From the NCBI RefSeq assembly GCF_016858305.2, contig NZ_CP074436.1, positions 144,001 through 208,000 on the forward strand: a DNA stretch of 64,000 nucleotides, written 5' to 3'. Both the position numbers and the translations under genes were made by a program. Origin of the DNA: Polaribacter sp. Q13. Lineage in GTDB: Bacteria; Bacteroidota; Bacteroidia; Flavobacteriales; Flavobacteriaceae. The notes below the pieces were generated by a model. That model was not told where the DNA came from. It did no database searches and saw only the letters and a program-made list of their open reading frames with translations. Shown here piece by piece: positions 25,098 to 33,928 of this stretch; position 1 is the stretch's first letter; each line of letters starts with the position of its first letter.

Positions 25098-26108
25098 TTA
25101 TGCAATAATATTCACTTCAATTTCTAAAGCGATACCAAACTTTTTAAAGATGGTTTCTTTTATTTTTTCAGCAAGCTGATAAATCTCGTTTCCAGTAGCG
25201 TTTCCGTAATTTACTAAAACCAAAGCTTGTTTTTCATGCACACCATAATTACCAAAACGTTTTCCTTTAAAGCCAGCTTGTTCTATTAACCAACCTGCCG
25301 GAACTTTAACTTCGGTATCCGATATTTTATAACTAGGAATTGTAGGAAAATTCTTTTGTAGCTCTAAAAATTGAGATTTAGCAATTACAGGGTTTTTAAA
25401 AAAACTACCGCTATTTCCTATTTCTTTAGGATCTGGAAGCTTCGATTTTCGAATCGCAATTACAGCCTCAGAAATATCTTTTAAAGTGGGGTTTGTAATA
25501 TTTTTAGATGTTAATTCAGTATTAATGGCTCCATAAGAATAGTTTAAAAGATGGTTGGTTTTTGTCAAATTAAAACTCACCGAAGTAATAATATATTTTC
25601 CTTTTACTTCATTTTTAAAAATAGAATTCCTGTAGCCAAAATTACAGTCCTCATTAGAAAACTGAACCAATTTACCAGTTTCAATATCTAGTGCTTCTAC
25701 TTTTGTAATAGTGTCTTTTACTTCTACACCATAAGCTCCAATATTCTGAATAGGGCAGGTGCCCACATTGCCTGGAATCAAAGATAAGTTTTCTATTCCG
25801 CCATAATTTTCAGAAACGCACCACAATACAAAATCGTGCCAATTTTCGCCAGCATTTACAGTAATATAAGCAGCGTTTTCATCTTCATTATCAATAGAAA
25901 TTCCTTTAATATCTATATGGACCACTAATTTCTCAATATCCTTAGTTAGCAACATATTGCTTCCTCCAGAGATTAAAAAAAGGTCTTTTTCAACTTTTAA
26001 AAGTTGTTGCAATTGATATACAGAATCTATAGAAATAAAACGTTTGGCATTTACCGAAATTCCAAATGTATTATAATTTTTTAGGGATGTGTTTTCTAGA
26101 ATATTCAT
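25098..26108 (-). CDS. murB: UDP-N-acetylmuramate dehydrogenase
   Basis: A 336-aa FAD enzyme reducing UDP-GlcNAc-enolpyruvate to UDP-MurNAc in peptidoglycan synthesis. Marks: 'NTSLKNYNTFGISVNAKRF' at the N-terminus, 'LISGGSNMLLT' (FAD pyrophosphate site), 'IPGNVGTCPIQNIGAYGVEV', 'GYRNSIFKN', 'GNSGSFFKNPV' (the catalytic Ser in 'GSFFKNP') and 'AGWLIEQAGFKG'. It has the long (type I) C-terminus. It stands alone on the minus strand. Confidence 0.96.
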   Translation of the reverse strand: MNILENTSLKNYNTFGISVNAKRFISIDSVYQLQQLLKVEKDLFLISGGSNMLLTKDIEKLVVHIDIKGISIDNEDENAAYITVNAGENWHDFVLWCVSENYGGIENLSLIPGNVGTCPIQNIGAYGVEVKDTITKVEALDIETGKLVQFSNEDCNFGYRNSIFKNEVKGKYIITSVSFNLTKTNHLLNYSYGAINTELTSKNITNPTLKDISEAVIAIRKSKLPDPKEIGNSGSFFKNPVIAKSQFLELQKNFPTIPSYKISDTEVKVPAGWLIEQAGFKGKRFGNYGVHEKQALVLVNYGNATGNEIYQLAEKIKETIFKKFGIALEIEVNIIA

Positions 26109-26165
26109 TTGTTTTTCTGTAAAGTTCTATCGTTTTTTGTTACTTGCTAATGCTCGTTTTACACG

Positions 26166-26257
26166 ACTAGTATCGCTTTGTTTAACCAATCTTTGCTGGC
26201 TCTCGTTAAAAACGAGCGATAGCAGCAAGGTAAAACCTAACAATTAATTATACTAGT
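26166..26257. repeat. 92-bp imperfect palindrome (cassette-boundary-like)
   Basis: Outer arms ACTAGTAT (26166-26173) and ATACTAGT (26250-26257) are perfect reverse complements. Nested inside are CTTTGCTG with CAGCAAGG, and CTCGTT with AACGAG around a 3-nt loop at 26203-26217. The GC-richer core stands out from its AT-rich setting. It lies between murB and a hypothetical gene, just past the latter's stop. It could be a REP-like element or a recombination site; the canonical integron attC core layout is not met. Confidence 0.5.
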
Positions 26258-26275
26258 TGTTGGTGTTTCTTAATT

Positions 26276-26761
26276 TTATTCATTCAATAATTTCTCTTCT
26301 TTCATTATTTTTTTCGCATTTTCAGTTTCTTTCTTTCCATTCTTCATAGAACCTGGTAACATTATTATACGCTTCTTAATTTTTCTATTTTGGTCTATAA
26401 AAAGAACTTCAAACCGAGAGCGAGTTATTCCGAATATTGCTTTTTTAAATTTGATACTCTTAATATCATTTCGTTCAATTATTGATGTTGCTGAATTATT
26501 CAGGCTCGTAAATATTCCATAAATAAGAAACAAACCAACTATTGAATAAAATATAGATATAGGAACTTGATTTTTTTGAAAACTATCAAATGCTGAATAG
26601 AGTAAGAAGGCAGAAACTCCACCATAAATTATTAAAATTCGAGTTATGTTTTTTCCAACAGCAACTTTTGCAACATTTCCAATTATTCCACCTCTAGTTA
26701 GAATAATTTTATCAGGTAAAATATGACAAAATCCCGTTTTAGTTTTAAATACTTTTTCCAT
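26276..26761 (-). CDS. Hypothetical two-helix membrane protein
   Basis: A 161-aa protein (168 aa if ATG 26782 is used; ATG 26761, 'MEKVFKTKTGFCHILPDKII', fits the homologues I recall better). Two helices ('ITRILIIYGGVSAFLLYSAF', 'ISIFYSIVGLFLIYGIF') separate an N-terminal strand-rich part from a C-terminal part with 'IIERNDIKSIKFKKAIFGIT' and 'FEVLFIDQNRKIKKRIIMLP', a layout like membrane PH-domain proteins. Homologues in flavobacteria sit in variable loci. With the palindrome just downstream and no operon partner, this looks like an acquired single-gene insert. Function unknown. Confidence 0.6.
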   Translation of the reverse strand: MEKVFKTKTGFCHILPDKIILTRGGIIGNVAKVAVGKNITRILIIYGGVSAFLLYSAFDSFQKNQVPISIFYSIVGLFLIYGIFTSLNNSATSIIERNDIKSIKFKKAIFGITRSRFEVLFIDQNRKIKKRIIMLPGSMKNGKKETENAKKIMKEEKLLNE

Positions 26762-26912
26762 TAACTTTCTATCAATTTTCAATATATTTTATAAACTTTA
26801 TCAAGTTTCCGTTTTGTTTCTCAATAATTTTGAACTGCTTTTTAATTCAGATTTGTTTTTAAAACTCTATTTCTAACTTTTAGTTTTTAATGAACTCCAA
26901 CTCCGTAAACAA

Positions 26913-28103
26913 CTAATCCTTATATACATTCAATGCTTCTCCTAAAATTTCTACAGATCTAATTAAATCTGTTTTGTTTAAAACGTATGCCATTCTAATT
27001 TGGTTTTTTCCTTCACCTTCGGTAGAATAAAAACCACTTGCAGGGGCTACCATAACTGTTTCGTTATTCAAGTTATAGTCTTCTAATAACCATTGTGCAA
27101 AATGATCTGAATCTTTAATAGGCAATTCGGCAACACAGTAAAAAGCACCTTTTGGATTGGCTACTTTTATACCTTCAATTTTGTTTAATTCTGTAATTAA
27201 AGTATTTCTTCTGCCTACATATTCTTCTTTTACATCATCAAAATATTGTTGAGGTGTATCTAATGCAGCTTCACTGGCAATTAAAGCGTATGTTGGCGGA
27301 CTTAAACGTGCTTGTGCAAATTTAATAGCTGTTTTTATAAAGTCGTCATTTTTAGAAACAATACAACCAATTCTTGCACCACACATACTGTAACGTTTAG
27401 AAACAGAATCTATAATAATAGAATTTTGCTCTAAACCATCTAATGCCATTACAGAAGTATGTTGTAAACCATCGTAAGTAAATTCTCTATACACTTCATC
27501 AGCAATTAAAAATAAATCGTGTTTTAAAACAATTTCTTTTAATTTCTGAATTTCTTCTTTAGAGTATAAATATCCAGTAGGATTACCAGGATTACAAATT
27601 AAAATTGCTTTTGTTTTCTTGGTGATTAATTTCTCAAAATCTTCAATTTTTGGCAATGCAAAGTTATCTTCTATTTTAGAAATTACCGGAACAACTTTTA
27701 CTCCAGAAGCAGTAGAAAATCCGTTGTAATTTGCGTAAAAAGGCTCAGGGATAATAATTTCATCACCCGGATCGGTAATACTTCCAATGGTAAAAATTAA
27801 GGCTTCAGAACCACCTGTAGTAACAACAATATTGTTTGCGGTTACGTTAACTTGGTGTTTTTTATAATAAGAAACCAATTTGTTTCTGTATTCTTCAGAT
27901 CCTTCAGAACGCGCGTATGCCAATGTTGTTATATTATTGTTTTTTACGGCATCTAAAGCTACTTGTGGTGTTTTAATATCTGGTTGACCGATATTTAAAT
28001 GAAATACTTTAACGCCTCTTTTTTTAGCATCTTCCGCAAATGGCACCAATTTTCTAATTGGCGATTCTGGCATTTTTAATCCTTTCTTAGATATTGCAGG
28101 CAT
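26913..28103 (-). CDS. Pyridoxal-phosphate aminotransferase (class I, aspartate aminotransferase-like)
   Basis: A 396-aa fold-type I aminotransferase. Marks: 'HLNIGQPDIKTP', 'TTGGSEALIFTIGSITDPGD' (PLP phosphate site), 'AILICNPGNPTGYLYSKEE' (PLP ring Asn), 'LIADEVYREFTYDG' (Asp and Tyr), 'SVSKRYSMCGARIG' (Schiff-base Lys, binding Arg), and the C-terminal 'KNQIRMAYV' (substrate carboxylate Arg). The likely donor-acceptor pair is aspartate or an aromatic/branched amino acid with 2-oxoglutarate. Monocistronic. Confidence 0.9.
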   Translation of the reverse strand: MPAISKKGLKMPESPIRKLVPFAEDAKKRGVKVFHLNIGQPDIKTPQVALDAVKNNNITTLAYARSEGSEEYRNKLVSYYKKHQVNVTANNIVVTTGGSEALIFTIGSITDPGDEIIIPEPFYANYNGFSTASGVKVVPVISKIEDNFALPKIEDFEKLITKKTKAILICNPGNPTGYLYSKEEIQKLKEIVLKHDLFLIADEVYREFTYDGLQHTSVMALDGLEQNSIIIDSVSKRYSMCGARIGCIVSKNDDFIKTAIKFAQARLSPPTYALIASEAALDTPQQYFDDVKEEYVGRRNTLITELNKIEGIKVANPKGAFYCVAELPIKDSDHFAQWLLEDYNLNNETVMVAPASGFYSTEGEGKNQIRMAYVLNKTDLIRSVEILGEALNVYKD

Positions 28104-28271
28104 AAATATTTTTTTTAAAGTTATTCATGCGAATTTCCGAAATATATTTTATTTAGACGACTTTATTAAAAAAAGTTTGAAGGTTTCTATTTTAAAATGG
28201 TTTGGATAATATTTAATGTGTTTTATGAACAATAAGCTAGGTAATAATTGTAAAAGGGTAAATTAGAGTAC

Positions 28272-28326
28272 AAAAAAAATCGAATTCCAAATTTAAGAAA
28301 TACTCTTAAAATTGAAATTCGATTTT
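28272..28326 (-). terminator. Hairpin terminator of the DUF1573 gene
   Basis: Perfect 11-bp arms (28276-28286 with 28316-28326) with a long A/T loop that can pair further. On the minus strand it runs into eight T. It lies about 25 bp past the stop codon. Confidence 0.7.
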
Positions 28327-28348
28327 CGTTTAGAAAAAAAAGTACAGT

Positions 28349-28753
28349 TTAAATATCGGTTAAAATACTTTTTTCTTTTTCTAAAGAAATAGCTTTGTTT
28401 ACAAAACCTTTAATTTTAATCATTTTTCTAGCAGTTTTAGCATTAGAAAAAACAGTAATGGTTTTAGAAAAACCGCCAACTCTTTTAGTGTCGTAAGAAA
28501 CTTTAATTTCTCCTTTTTGCCCTGGCATTATTGGTTGTTCTGGTTTTTTAGGCACTGTACAACCACAAGAAGACTGAACGTTTTTTATAATTAAAGGTTG
28601 ATCTCCAATATTTGTAAAGACAAAAACCCTTTCTCCATTAGAACTTTTATCAATTTTACCATAGTCAATAGTTTCTTTTTCAAATTTAAATTCTTGTGCG
28701 TTAATTGAAAAAGAAATAAAGAATACTACTAATAATGTTCCGAAAGTTTTCAT
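28349..28753 (-). CDS. Secreted DUF1573 (ASH/MSP-like) protein
   Basis: A 134-aa exported protein: signal peptide ('FGTLLVVFFISFSINAQ'), then one immunoglobulin-like DUF1573 domain with the hallmark 'NVQSSCGCTVPKKPEQPI' and 'PGQKGEIKVSYDTKRVGGF'. The two cysteines of 'SSCGCT' probably form a disulfide or bind metal. Such single-domain proteins are abundant in Bacteroidota and of unknown function. It diverges from valS. Confidence 0.88.
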   Translation of the reverse strand: MKTFGTLLVVFFISFSINAQEFKFEKETIDYGKIDKSSNGERVFVFTNIGDQPLIIKNVQSSCGCTVPKKPEQPIMPGQKGEIKVSYDTKRVGGFSKTITVFSNAKTARKMIKIKGFVNKAISLEKEKSILTDI

Positions 28754-28839
28754 AATTAAATATTTTATGCTGTAAATTTATGATTAATAATTTGTTTTAA
28801 AAAATCAACTACTAATTTTCTCGACAAATTAGAGTTTTG

Positions 28840-28847
28840 TATTTTTG
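28840..28847 (+). promoter_or_regulatory. Bacteroidota -7 box of valS
   Basis: TATTTTTG matches TAnnTTTG, the -7 element of the primary sigma factor of Bacteroidota. It lies 30 bp before ATG 28878. Because an in-frame TTG at 28845 lies inside this box, translation cannot start there. A clear -33 TTG is not seen. Confidence 0.55.
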
Positions 28848-28877
28848 CAAACTATATATCAAAAACGATACCAAAGT

Positions 28878-31514
28878 ATGACAATTCCATCTAAATATGA
28901 TGCAAGCCAAGTAGAAGGTAAATGGTACGACTACTGGATGAAAAACAACTATTTTCATTCAACGCCAGACGAAAGAGAACCTTATACAATTGTAATTCCG
29001 CCACCAAACGTAACAGGCGTTTTACATATGGGGCACATGTTAAATAATACAATTCAAGATGTATTAATAAGACGTGCGCGTTTATTAGGTAAAAATGCAT
29101 GTTGGGTTCCTGGTACAGATCATGCATCTATTGCTACAGAAGCAAAAGTGGTTGCCAAGTTAAAAGAACAAGGAATTAGTAAAAGCGATTTAACGCGTGA
29201 AGAGTTTTTGCAACACGCTTTTGATTGGAAAGATGAATACGGAGGAATCATTTTAGAACAATTAAAGAAGTTAGGTGCTTCTTGCGATTGGGAAAGAACT
29301 GCGTTTACAATGGATCCGGAAATGTCTGAATCTGTAATTAAGGTTTTTGTTGATTTATACAACAAAGGTTTAATTTATAGAGGATACAGAATGGTAAACT
29401 GGGATCCAGAAGCTAAAACGACACTTTCTGATGAAGAAGTAATTCACGAAGAAAGACAAGGAAACTTGTATTATTTAGAATATAAAATTGAAGGATCAGA
29501 AGATACTTTAACCATTGCTACTACAAGACCAGAAACTATTTTTGGTGATACTGCAATTTGTATCAACCCAAATGATGAACGTTTTACGCATTTAAAAGGG
29601 AAGAAAGCAATTGTACCTTTATCTAATAGAGTAGTGCCTATTATAGAAGACGAATATGTAGATTTAGAATTTGGTACAGGTTGTTTAAAAGTGACGCCTG
29701 CACACGATGAAAATGATAAGAATTTAGGTGATAAGCACAATTTAGAGGTTATCGATATTTTTAATGAAGATGCTTCTTTAAATTCTTTCGGATTACATTA
29801 CCAAGGAAAAGATAGGTTTGTAGTAAGAAAAGAAGTTGCTAAAGAATTAGAAGAAAAAGGAATTTTAGTAAAAACTGAAGTTCATGTTCATAAAGTAGGT
29901 ACCTCAGAAAGAACAAAAGCAGTTATAGAACCTAGATTGTCTGATCAATGGTTTTTAAAGATGAAAGATTTAGCGAAACCTGCTATTGATGCAGTTTTGG
30001 GTGAAGATGCTGAGATTAACTTATATCCAAAGAAATTTGAAAACACGTACCGTCATTGGATGGAAAATGTACGTGATTGGAATATTTCTCGTCAGCTTTG
30101 GTGGGGACAACAAATTCCAGCGTTTTTCTACGGAGACGGAAAAGAAGATTTTGTAGTTGCTGAGACAAGAGAAAAAGCTTTAGTTTTAGCAAAAGAGAAA
30201 ACAGGAAATACTTCGCTGTCGGCGTCCGACCTTCGTCAAGATGAAGATGCTTTAGATACGTGGTTTTCTTCTTGGTTGTGGCCAATGTCTGTTTTTGATG
30301 GAATTAGAAATCCAGAAAACGAAGAAATTAAATATTATTATCCAACAAACGATTTAGTTACCGGACCTGATATTTTATTTTTCTGGGTAGCAAGAATGAT
30401 TGTTGCGGGTTACGAATATAAAGGCGAAAAACCTTTTAATAATGTGTATTTAACTGGTTTGGTTAGAGATAAACAAAGACGTAAAATGTCTAAATCTTTA
30501 GGGAATTCACCAGATGCTTTAAAATTAATTTCTGATTATGGAGCAGACGGAGTAAGAGTTGGACTTTTATTAAGTTCTGCTGCCGGAAATGATTTAATGT
30601 TTGATGAAGATCTTTGTCAGCAAGGAAAAGGATTTGCAAATAAAATTTGGAATGCTTTCCGTTTGATAAAAGGTTGGGAAGTTGATGCAAGTTTACCACA
30701 ACCAGCAACTTCTAAAATTGGTTTAGAATGGTACGAAGCGAAGTTTCAAAAAACGTTGGCAGAAATAGAAGATCATTTCTCTAAATACCGTTTGTCTGAT
30801 GCTTTAATGGCAATTTATAAACTAATTAACGATGATTTTTCTTCATGGTTATTAGAAATTGTGAAGCCTGCTTATCAACAACCAATAGATAAAACTACGT
30901 TTGATGCTATTATTGAAGTTTTAGAAAATAACTTAAAAGTATTGCATCCATTTATGCCATTTTTATCAGAAGATATTTGGCAATATATTGCAGACAGAAC
31001 ACCAGAAGAAGCATTGATTATTGCAAAATATCCAGTATTAAAAGAGTTTGATACTCAAATTATTGCTGATTTTGAATTTGCAACAGATGTAGTATCAGGT
31101 ATAAGAACTATCAGAAAAGATAAAAATATTTCTTTTAAAGATGCCATTGAATTATTTGTTATTGATAACGATAAGAGTTCTAAAGAATTTGATGCTGTAG
31201 TTCAGAAATTAACAAATACCGAAACTATAAACTATGTTTCAGAAAAAGTAGAAGGTGCTTCATTTAGAGTAAAATCTAATGAATACTTTGTGCCAATTTC
31301 TATAGAAAATATAGATGTAGAAGCAGAAATAAAGAAATTAGAAGGAGAGCTTAAAAGAGCAGAAGGTTTCTTATTTGGTATTACAAAGAAGCTATCTAAC
31401 GAACGTTTTGTATCTAATGCACCAGAAAAAGTGTTGGCTTTAGAACGTAAGAAAGAAGCAGATACTATTGCAAAAATAGAAACCATAAAAAGTAGTTTGA
31501 GTTCTCTTAAATAA
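28878..31514 (+). CDS. valS: Valyl-tRNA synthetase
   Basis: An 878-aa class I synthetase. It starts '[20 protein letters not shown]'. The ATP-binding HIGH-type motif is in '[15 protein letters not shown]' (~40-54), the catalytic KMSKS motif in '[13 protein letters not shown]' (~540), and the CP1 editing domain lies between ('[16 protein letters not shown]'). The C-terminal coiled-coil arm ('[17 protein letters not shown]') is present. The start is set at ATG 28878, downstream of the -7 box. Length is that of bacterial ValS. Confidence 0.97.
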   Translation: MTIPSKYDASQVEGKWYDYWMKNNYFHSTPDEREPYTIVIPPPNVTGVLHMGHMLNNTIQDVLIRRARLLGKNACWVPGTDHASIATEAKVVAKLKEQGISKSDLTREEFLQHAFDWKDEYGGIILEQLKKLGASCDWERTAFTMDPEMSESVIKVFVDLYNKGLIYRGYRMVNWDPEAKTTLSDEEVIHEERQGNLYYLEYKIEGSEDTLTIATTRPETIFGDTAICINPNDERFTHLKGKKAIVPLSNRVVPIIEDEYVDLEFGTGCLKVTPAHDENDKNLGDKHNLEVIDIFNEDASLNSFGLHYQGKDRFVVRKEVAKELEEKGILVKTEVHVHKVGTSERTKAVIEPRLSDQWFLKMKDLAKPAIDAVLGEDAEINLYPKKFENTYRHWMENVRDWNISRQLWWGQQIPAFFYGDGKEDFVVAETREKALVLAKEKTGNTSLSASDLRQDEDALDTWFSSWLWPMSVFDGIRNPENEEIKYYYPTNDLVTGPDILFFWVARMIVAGYEYKGEKPFNNVYLTGLVRDKQRRKMSKSLGNSPDALKLISDYGADGVRVGLLLSSAAGNDLMFDEDLCQQGKGFANKIWNAFRLIKGWEVDASLPQPATSKIGLEWYEAKFQKTLAEIEDHFSKYRLSDALMAIYKLINDDFSSWLLEIVKPAYQQPIDKTTFDAIIEVLENNLKVLHPFMPFLSEDIWQYIADRTPEEALIIAKYPVLKEFDTQIIADFEFATDVVSGIRTIRKDKNISFKDAIELFVIDNDKSSKEFDAVVQKLTNTETINYVSEKVEGASFRVKSNEYFVPISIENIDVEAEIKKLEGELKRAEGFLFGITKKLSNERFVSNAPEKVLALERKKEADTIAKIETIKSSLSSLK

Positions 31515-31536
31515 TTTTTATTTTTTTTAATATTAT

Positions 31537-31573
31537 AAGTCCATGAAAATTAAGTTTTTATGGGCTTTTTTTT
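31537..31573 (+). terminator. Intrinsic terminator of valS
   Basis: Stem AAGTCCATgAAAA with the right arm ending ATGGGCTT (31558-31567), using G-T pairs, followed by a T run. It lies 22 bp past the stop codon. Confidence 0.75.
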
Positions 31574-31698
31574 GTTTTTTATAAAAAAGTTGATTTTTAT
31601 GGTAGGGTTTTTTAAAACTGAGTTGTTTTATTTATAACAGTATCATTTAATAACAAAATAACCTTTTAAACGGTTATAAAAATTTAAATCAATCTATT

Positions 31699-32565
31699 AT
31701 GAGAAAATTTATTATTCCGGTTGTAGCAATATCATTATTGGCAACATCTTGTGTCTCTAAAAAAAAGTATGTTGCGCTAGAAAACCAGTATATTAATACA
31801 AAAGGAAATCTTCAAAAAACTACTTTAGAAAAAGAAGCATTAGAAGGAAAATTTGCTAAAATTGAAAATAGAGTAGCGGATTATAATGAAAAAATTAATT
31901 CATTAAAAAGTAACAATTCTAGCTTACAAGATGCGAACGATGTAAAGTTAGATATGGTTGGTAAAACCGCTGTAATATCTAACAAGACAAGAGAGAGAAT
32001 GAGAGAAACTTTAGCAAAAGTAGATCCTGCATTACTTTCTGAGGCAAAAACATTAAAAGATTCTTTAAATCTTGCTATTGCGTATAATTTAAAAAATAAA
32101 ATTAACTCATCTGATTTAACAGATTCTGATGATTTAAATATTGATATAGATCAAACAGTAGTGATGATTTCTGTTTCTGATAAATTATTATTTAACAACG
32201 CTAGTTATAGAGTTAAAAGTGGCGCTTATGGTTTAATTGAAAAATTAGCAGCAGTTATAAAATCTGAACCAAGTATGGATGTTATGATTGAAGGACACAC
32301 AGATTCTAGAACCATTAACAATGCAGTTGTACAAGACAATTGGGATTTAAGTGTAAAAAGAGCAACGTCTATTGTACGTCTTTTAGAAAGTAAATATAAT
32401 ATTGAGGGGAGTAGATTGATTGCTGCAGGTAGAGGTTCTACAATGCCTTTAGTAGAAAATACTACAAATGCTAATAGAGCAAAAAACAGAAGAACTAGAA
32501 TTGTAATTTTACCAAATTTAGACAAATTCTTTGCTTTACTTGCAGATGATCAACTTTCTGAATAA
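31699..32565 (+). CDS. OmpA-family lipoprotein
   Basis: A 288-aa outer-membrane lipoprotein (lipobox 'ISLLATSC', Cys ~18). A coiled-coil linker (~30-80, 'LEKEALEGKFAKIENRVADY') and a helical part lead to the OmpA/MotB peptidoglycan-binding domain (~165-275). This shows 'VMIEGHTDSRTI', 'NWDLSVKRATSIVRLLE' and 'LIAAGRGSTMPL', then 'NRAKNRRTRIVI' (Asp and Arg that hold diaminopimelate). It likely tethers the outer membrane to the wall. Monocistronic. Confidence 0.92.
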   Translation: MRKFIIPVVAISLLATSCVSKKKYVALENQYINTKGNLQKTTLEKEALEGKFAKIENRVADYNEKINSLKSNNSSLQDANDVKLDMVGKTAVISNKTRERMRETLAKVDPALLSEAKTLKDSLNLAIAYNLKNKINSSDLTDSDDLNIDIDQTVVMISVSDKLLFNNASYRVKSGAYGLIEKLAAVIKSEPSMDVMIEGHTDSRTINNAVVQDNWDLSVKRATSIVRLLESKYNIEGSRLIAAGRGSTMPLVENTTNANRAKNRRTRIVILPNLDKFFALLADDQLSE

Positions 32566-32623
32566 GAAAAATTGTATGAAAAAGGAAGAGTTTAGGAAAA
32601 GGAAGAGTGTAGTATAAATAGTG

Positions 32624-32652
32624 AAAAGCTCCTTTAACAAGGAGCTTTTTTT
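32624..32652 (+). terminator. Intrinsic terminator of the OmpA-family gene
   Basis: An 11-bp perfect stem (32624-32634 with 32639-32649) with a 4-nt loop, ending in a T7 tract. Confidence 0.88.
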
Positions 32653-32687
32653 ATGTAATAAATAATCATCTTCTGTTCGGTGATAAT

Positions 32688-32733
32688 AAAAAAAAGAGTC
32701 CTTTTAGGTTTATAAAACTTAAAGGAGCTTTTA
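32688..32733 (-). terminator. Hairpin terminator of the aldo/keto reductase gene
   Basis: An imperfect stem whose arms contain GTCCTTT and AAAGGAGC. On the minus strand it leads into a T run (plus-strand A8 at 32688-32695). It lies 10 bp past the stop codon. Confidence 0.6.
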
Positions 32734-32743
32734 TCATTTTATT

Positions 32744-33733
32744 TTAAGCTAAAATGGAATTAATTGTAGTCAGTTCCTCATCAGAAAAGGTAGTATTTTC
32801 AGTAGCCTTTACACTATCTAAAATTTGTTCGGTTTTACTTGCTCCAATAAGTACAGACGTAATTCTATCATCTTTTAAAATCCAAGAAATTGCCATTTGC
32901 GCTAAATTCTGATTTCTGCTTTTAGCAACTTCGTTTAAAGCATTTATTTGAGGAAGCATTTCCATCACTTTATCTGTCTTTAAATAGCGTCCGTCTTTCA
33001 CGGCTCTAGAATCTTTTGGCAATCCGTTAATGTATTTGTCCGTTAACATACCTTGTGCTAATGGAGAAAAACAAATTGCTCCAACACCAGAATTTCCTAA
33101 TAAATCTATCAAACCATCTTCTATCCAACGGTCAAACAAACTATATCTTGGTTGATGAATTAAACAAGGAGTTCCTAAGTCTTTTAATATTTTAAACGCT
33201 TTTTCTGCTTCTTTAGGCTGATAGTTAGAAAGACCAACATACAACGCTTTTCCTTGTCTTACTATTAAATCTAAGGCACCCATTGTTTCTTCTAAAGGTG
33301 TATCATAATCGGGTCTGTGGTGATAAAAAATATCCACATAATCCAATTTCATTCTTTGTAAACTTTGGTCTAAACTAGAAATTAAATATTTCTTAGAGCC
33401 AAAATTTCCATAAGGACCTTCCCACATATCATAACCTGCTTTTGATGAAATAATCAATTCATCTCTGTACTTTTTAAAATCTTTTTTTAAGATTTTACCA
33501 AAAGTTTTTTCTGCAGAACCATAAGGAGGTCCGTAGTTGTTGGCCAAATCAAAATGGGTTATTCCGTTATCAAAAGCACATTTTAATAAATTTCTGGCAT
33601 TGTCAAAATCGTCATTTTTACCGAAATTATGCCACAAACCTAAAGAAAGTTCCGGTAACAGCAAGCCGCTATTTCCTGTTCTTCTATAGTTCATTTTATT
33701 ATATCTCTCTGAATCTGCTTTGTATTTTGCCAT
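32744..33733 (-). CDS. Aldo/keto reductase (YghZ-like)
   Basis: A 329-aa (beta/alpha)8 NADPH-dependent reductase. The catalytic tetrad can be placed: Asp and Tyr in 'HFDLANNYGPPYGSAE', Lys in 'ELIISSKAGYDMW', His in 'VDIFYHHRPDYDTP'. The cofactor segment is 'SVLIGASKTEQILDSV'. The opening 'YRRTGNSGLLLPELSLGLWH' and 'FGKNDDFDNARNLL' match the YghZ/L-glyceraldehyde-3-phosphate reductase group (Kv-beta-like). It probably detoxifies small aldehydes such as methylglyoxal. Monocistronic. Confidence 0.9.
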   Translation of the reverse strand: MAKYKADSERYNKMNYRRTGNSGLLLPELSLGLWHNFGKNDDFDNARNLLKCAFDNGITHFDLANNYGPPYGSAEKTFGKILKKDFKKYRDELIISSKAGYDMWEGPYGNFGSKKYLISSLDQSLQRMKLDYVDIFYHHRPDYDTPLEETMGALDLIVRQGKALYVGLSNYQPKEAEKAFKILKDLGTPCLIHQPRYSLFDRWIEDGLIDLLGNSGVGAICFSPLAQGMLTDKYINGLPKDSRAVKDGRYLKTDKVMEMLPQINALNEVAKSRNQNLAQMAISWILKDDRITSVLIGASKTEQILDSVKATENTTFSDEELTTINSILA

Positions 33734-33928
33734 GATTATTTGTAAATTAATCTCATAGAATAATTATTAATATTTAGACTAATATTCTATTTTCAAAGTA
33801 ACAAAAAAGCAACGATTTTACAATCATTGCTTTTCATATATTTCCGTTAAATATCTTTTAGAAGTTTGTTTAATTTCTTTGGATCTTCTTTGTTTACTGC
33901 CAACTGCAACTAAAAACTGCTTACTAAA

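Noticed and set aside
26166..26257. Integron attC site
   Set aside because: Two RYYYAAC-like cores (GTTTAAC, ACCTAAC) are present in the same orientation, but the required inverted GTTRRRY partner is absent and no integrase is nearby.
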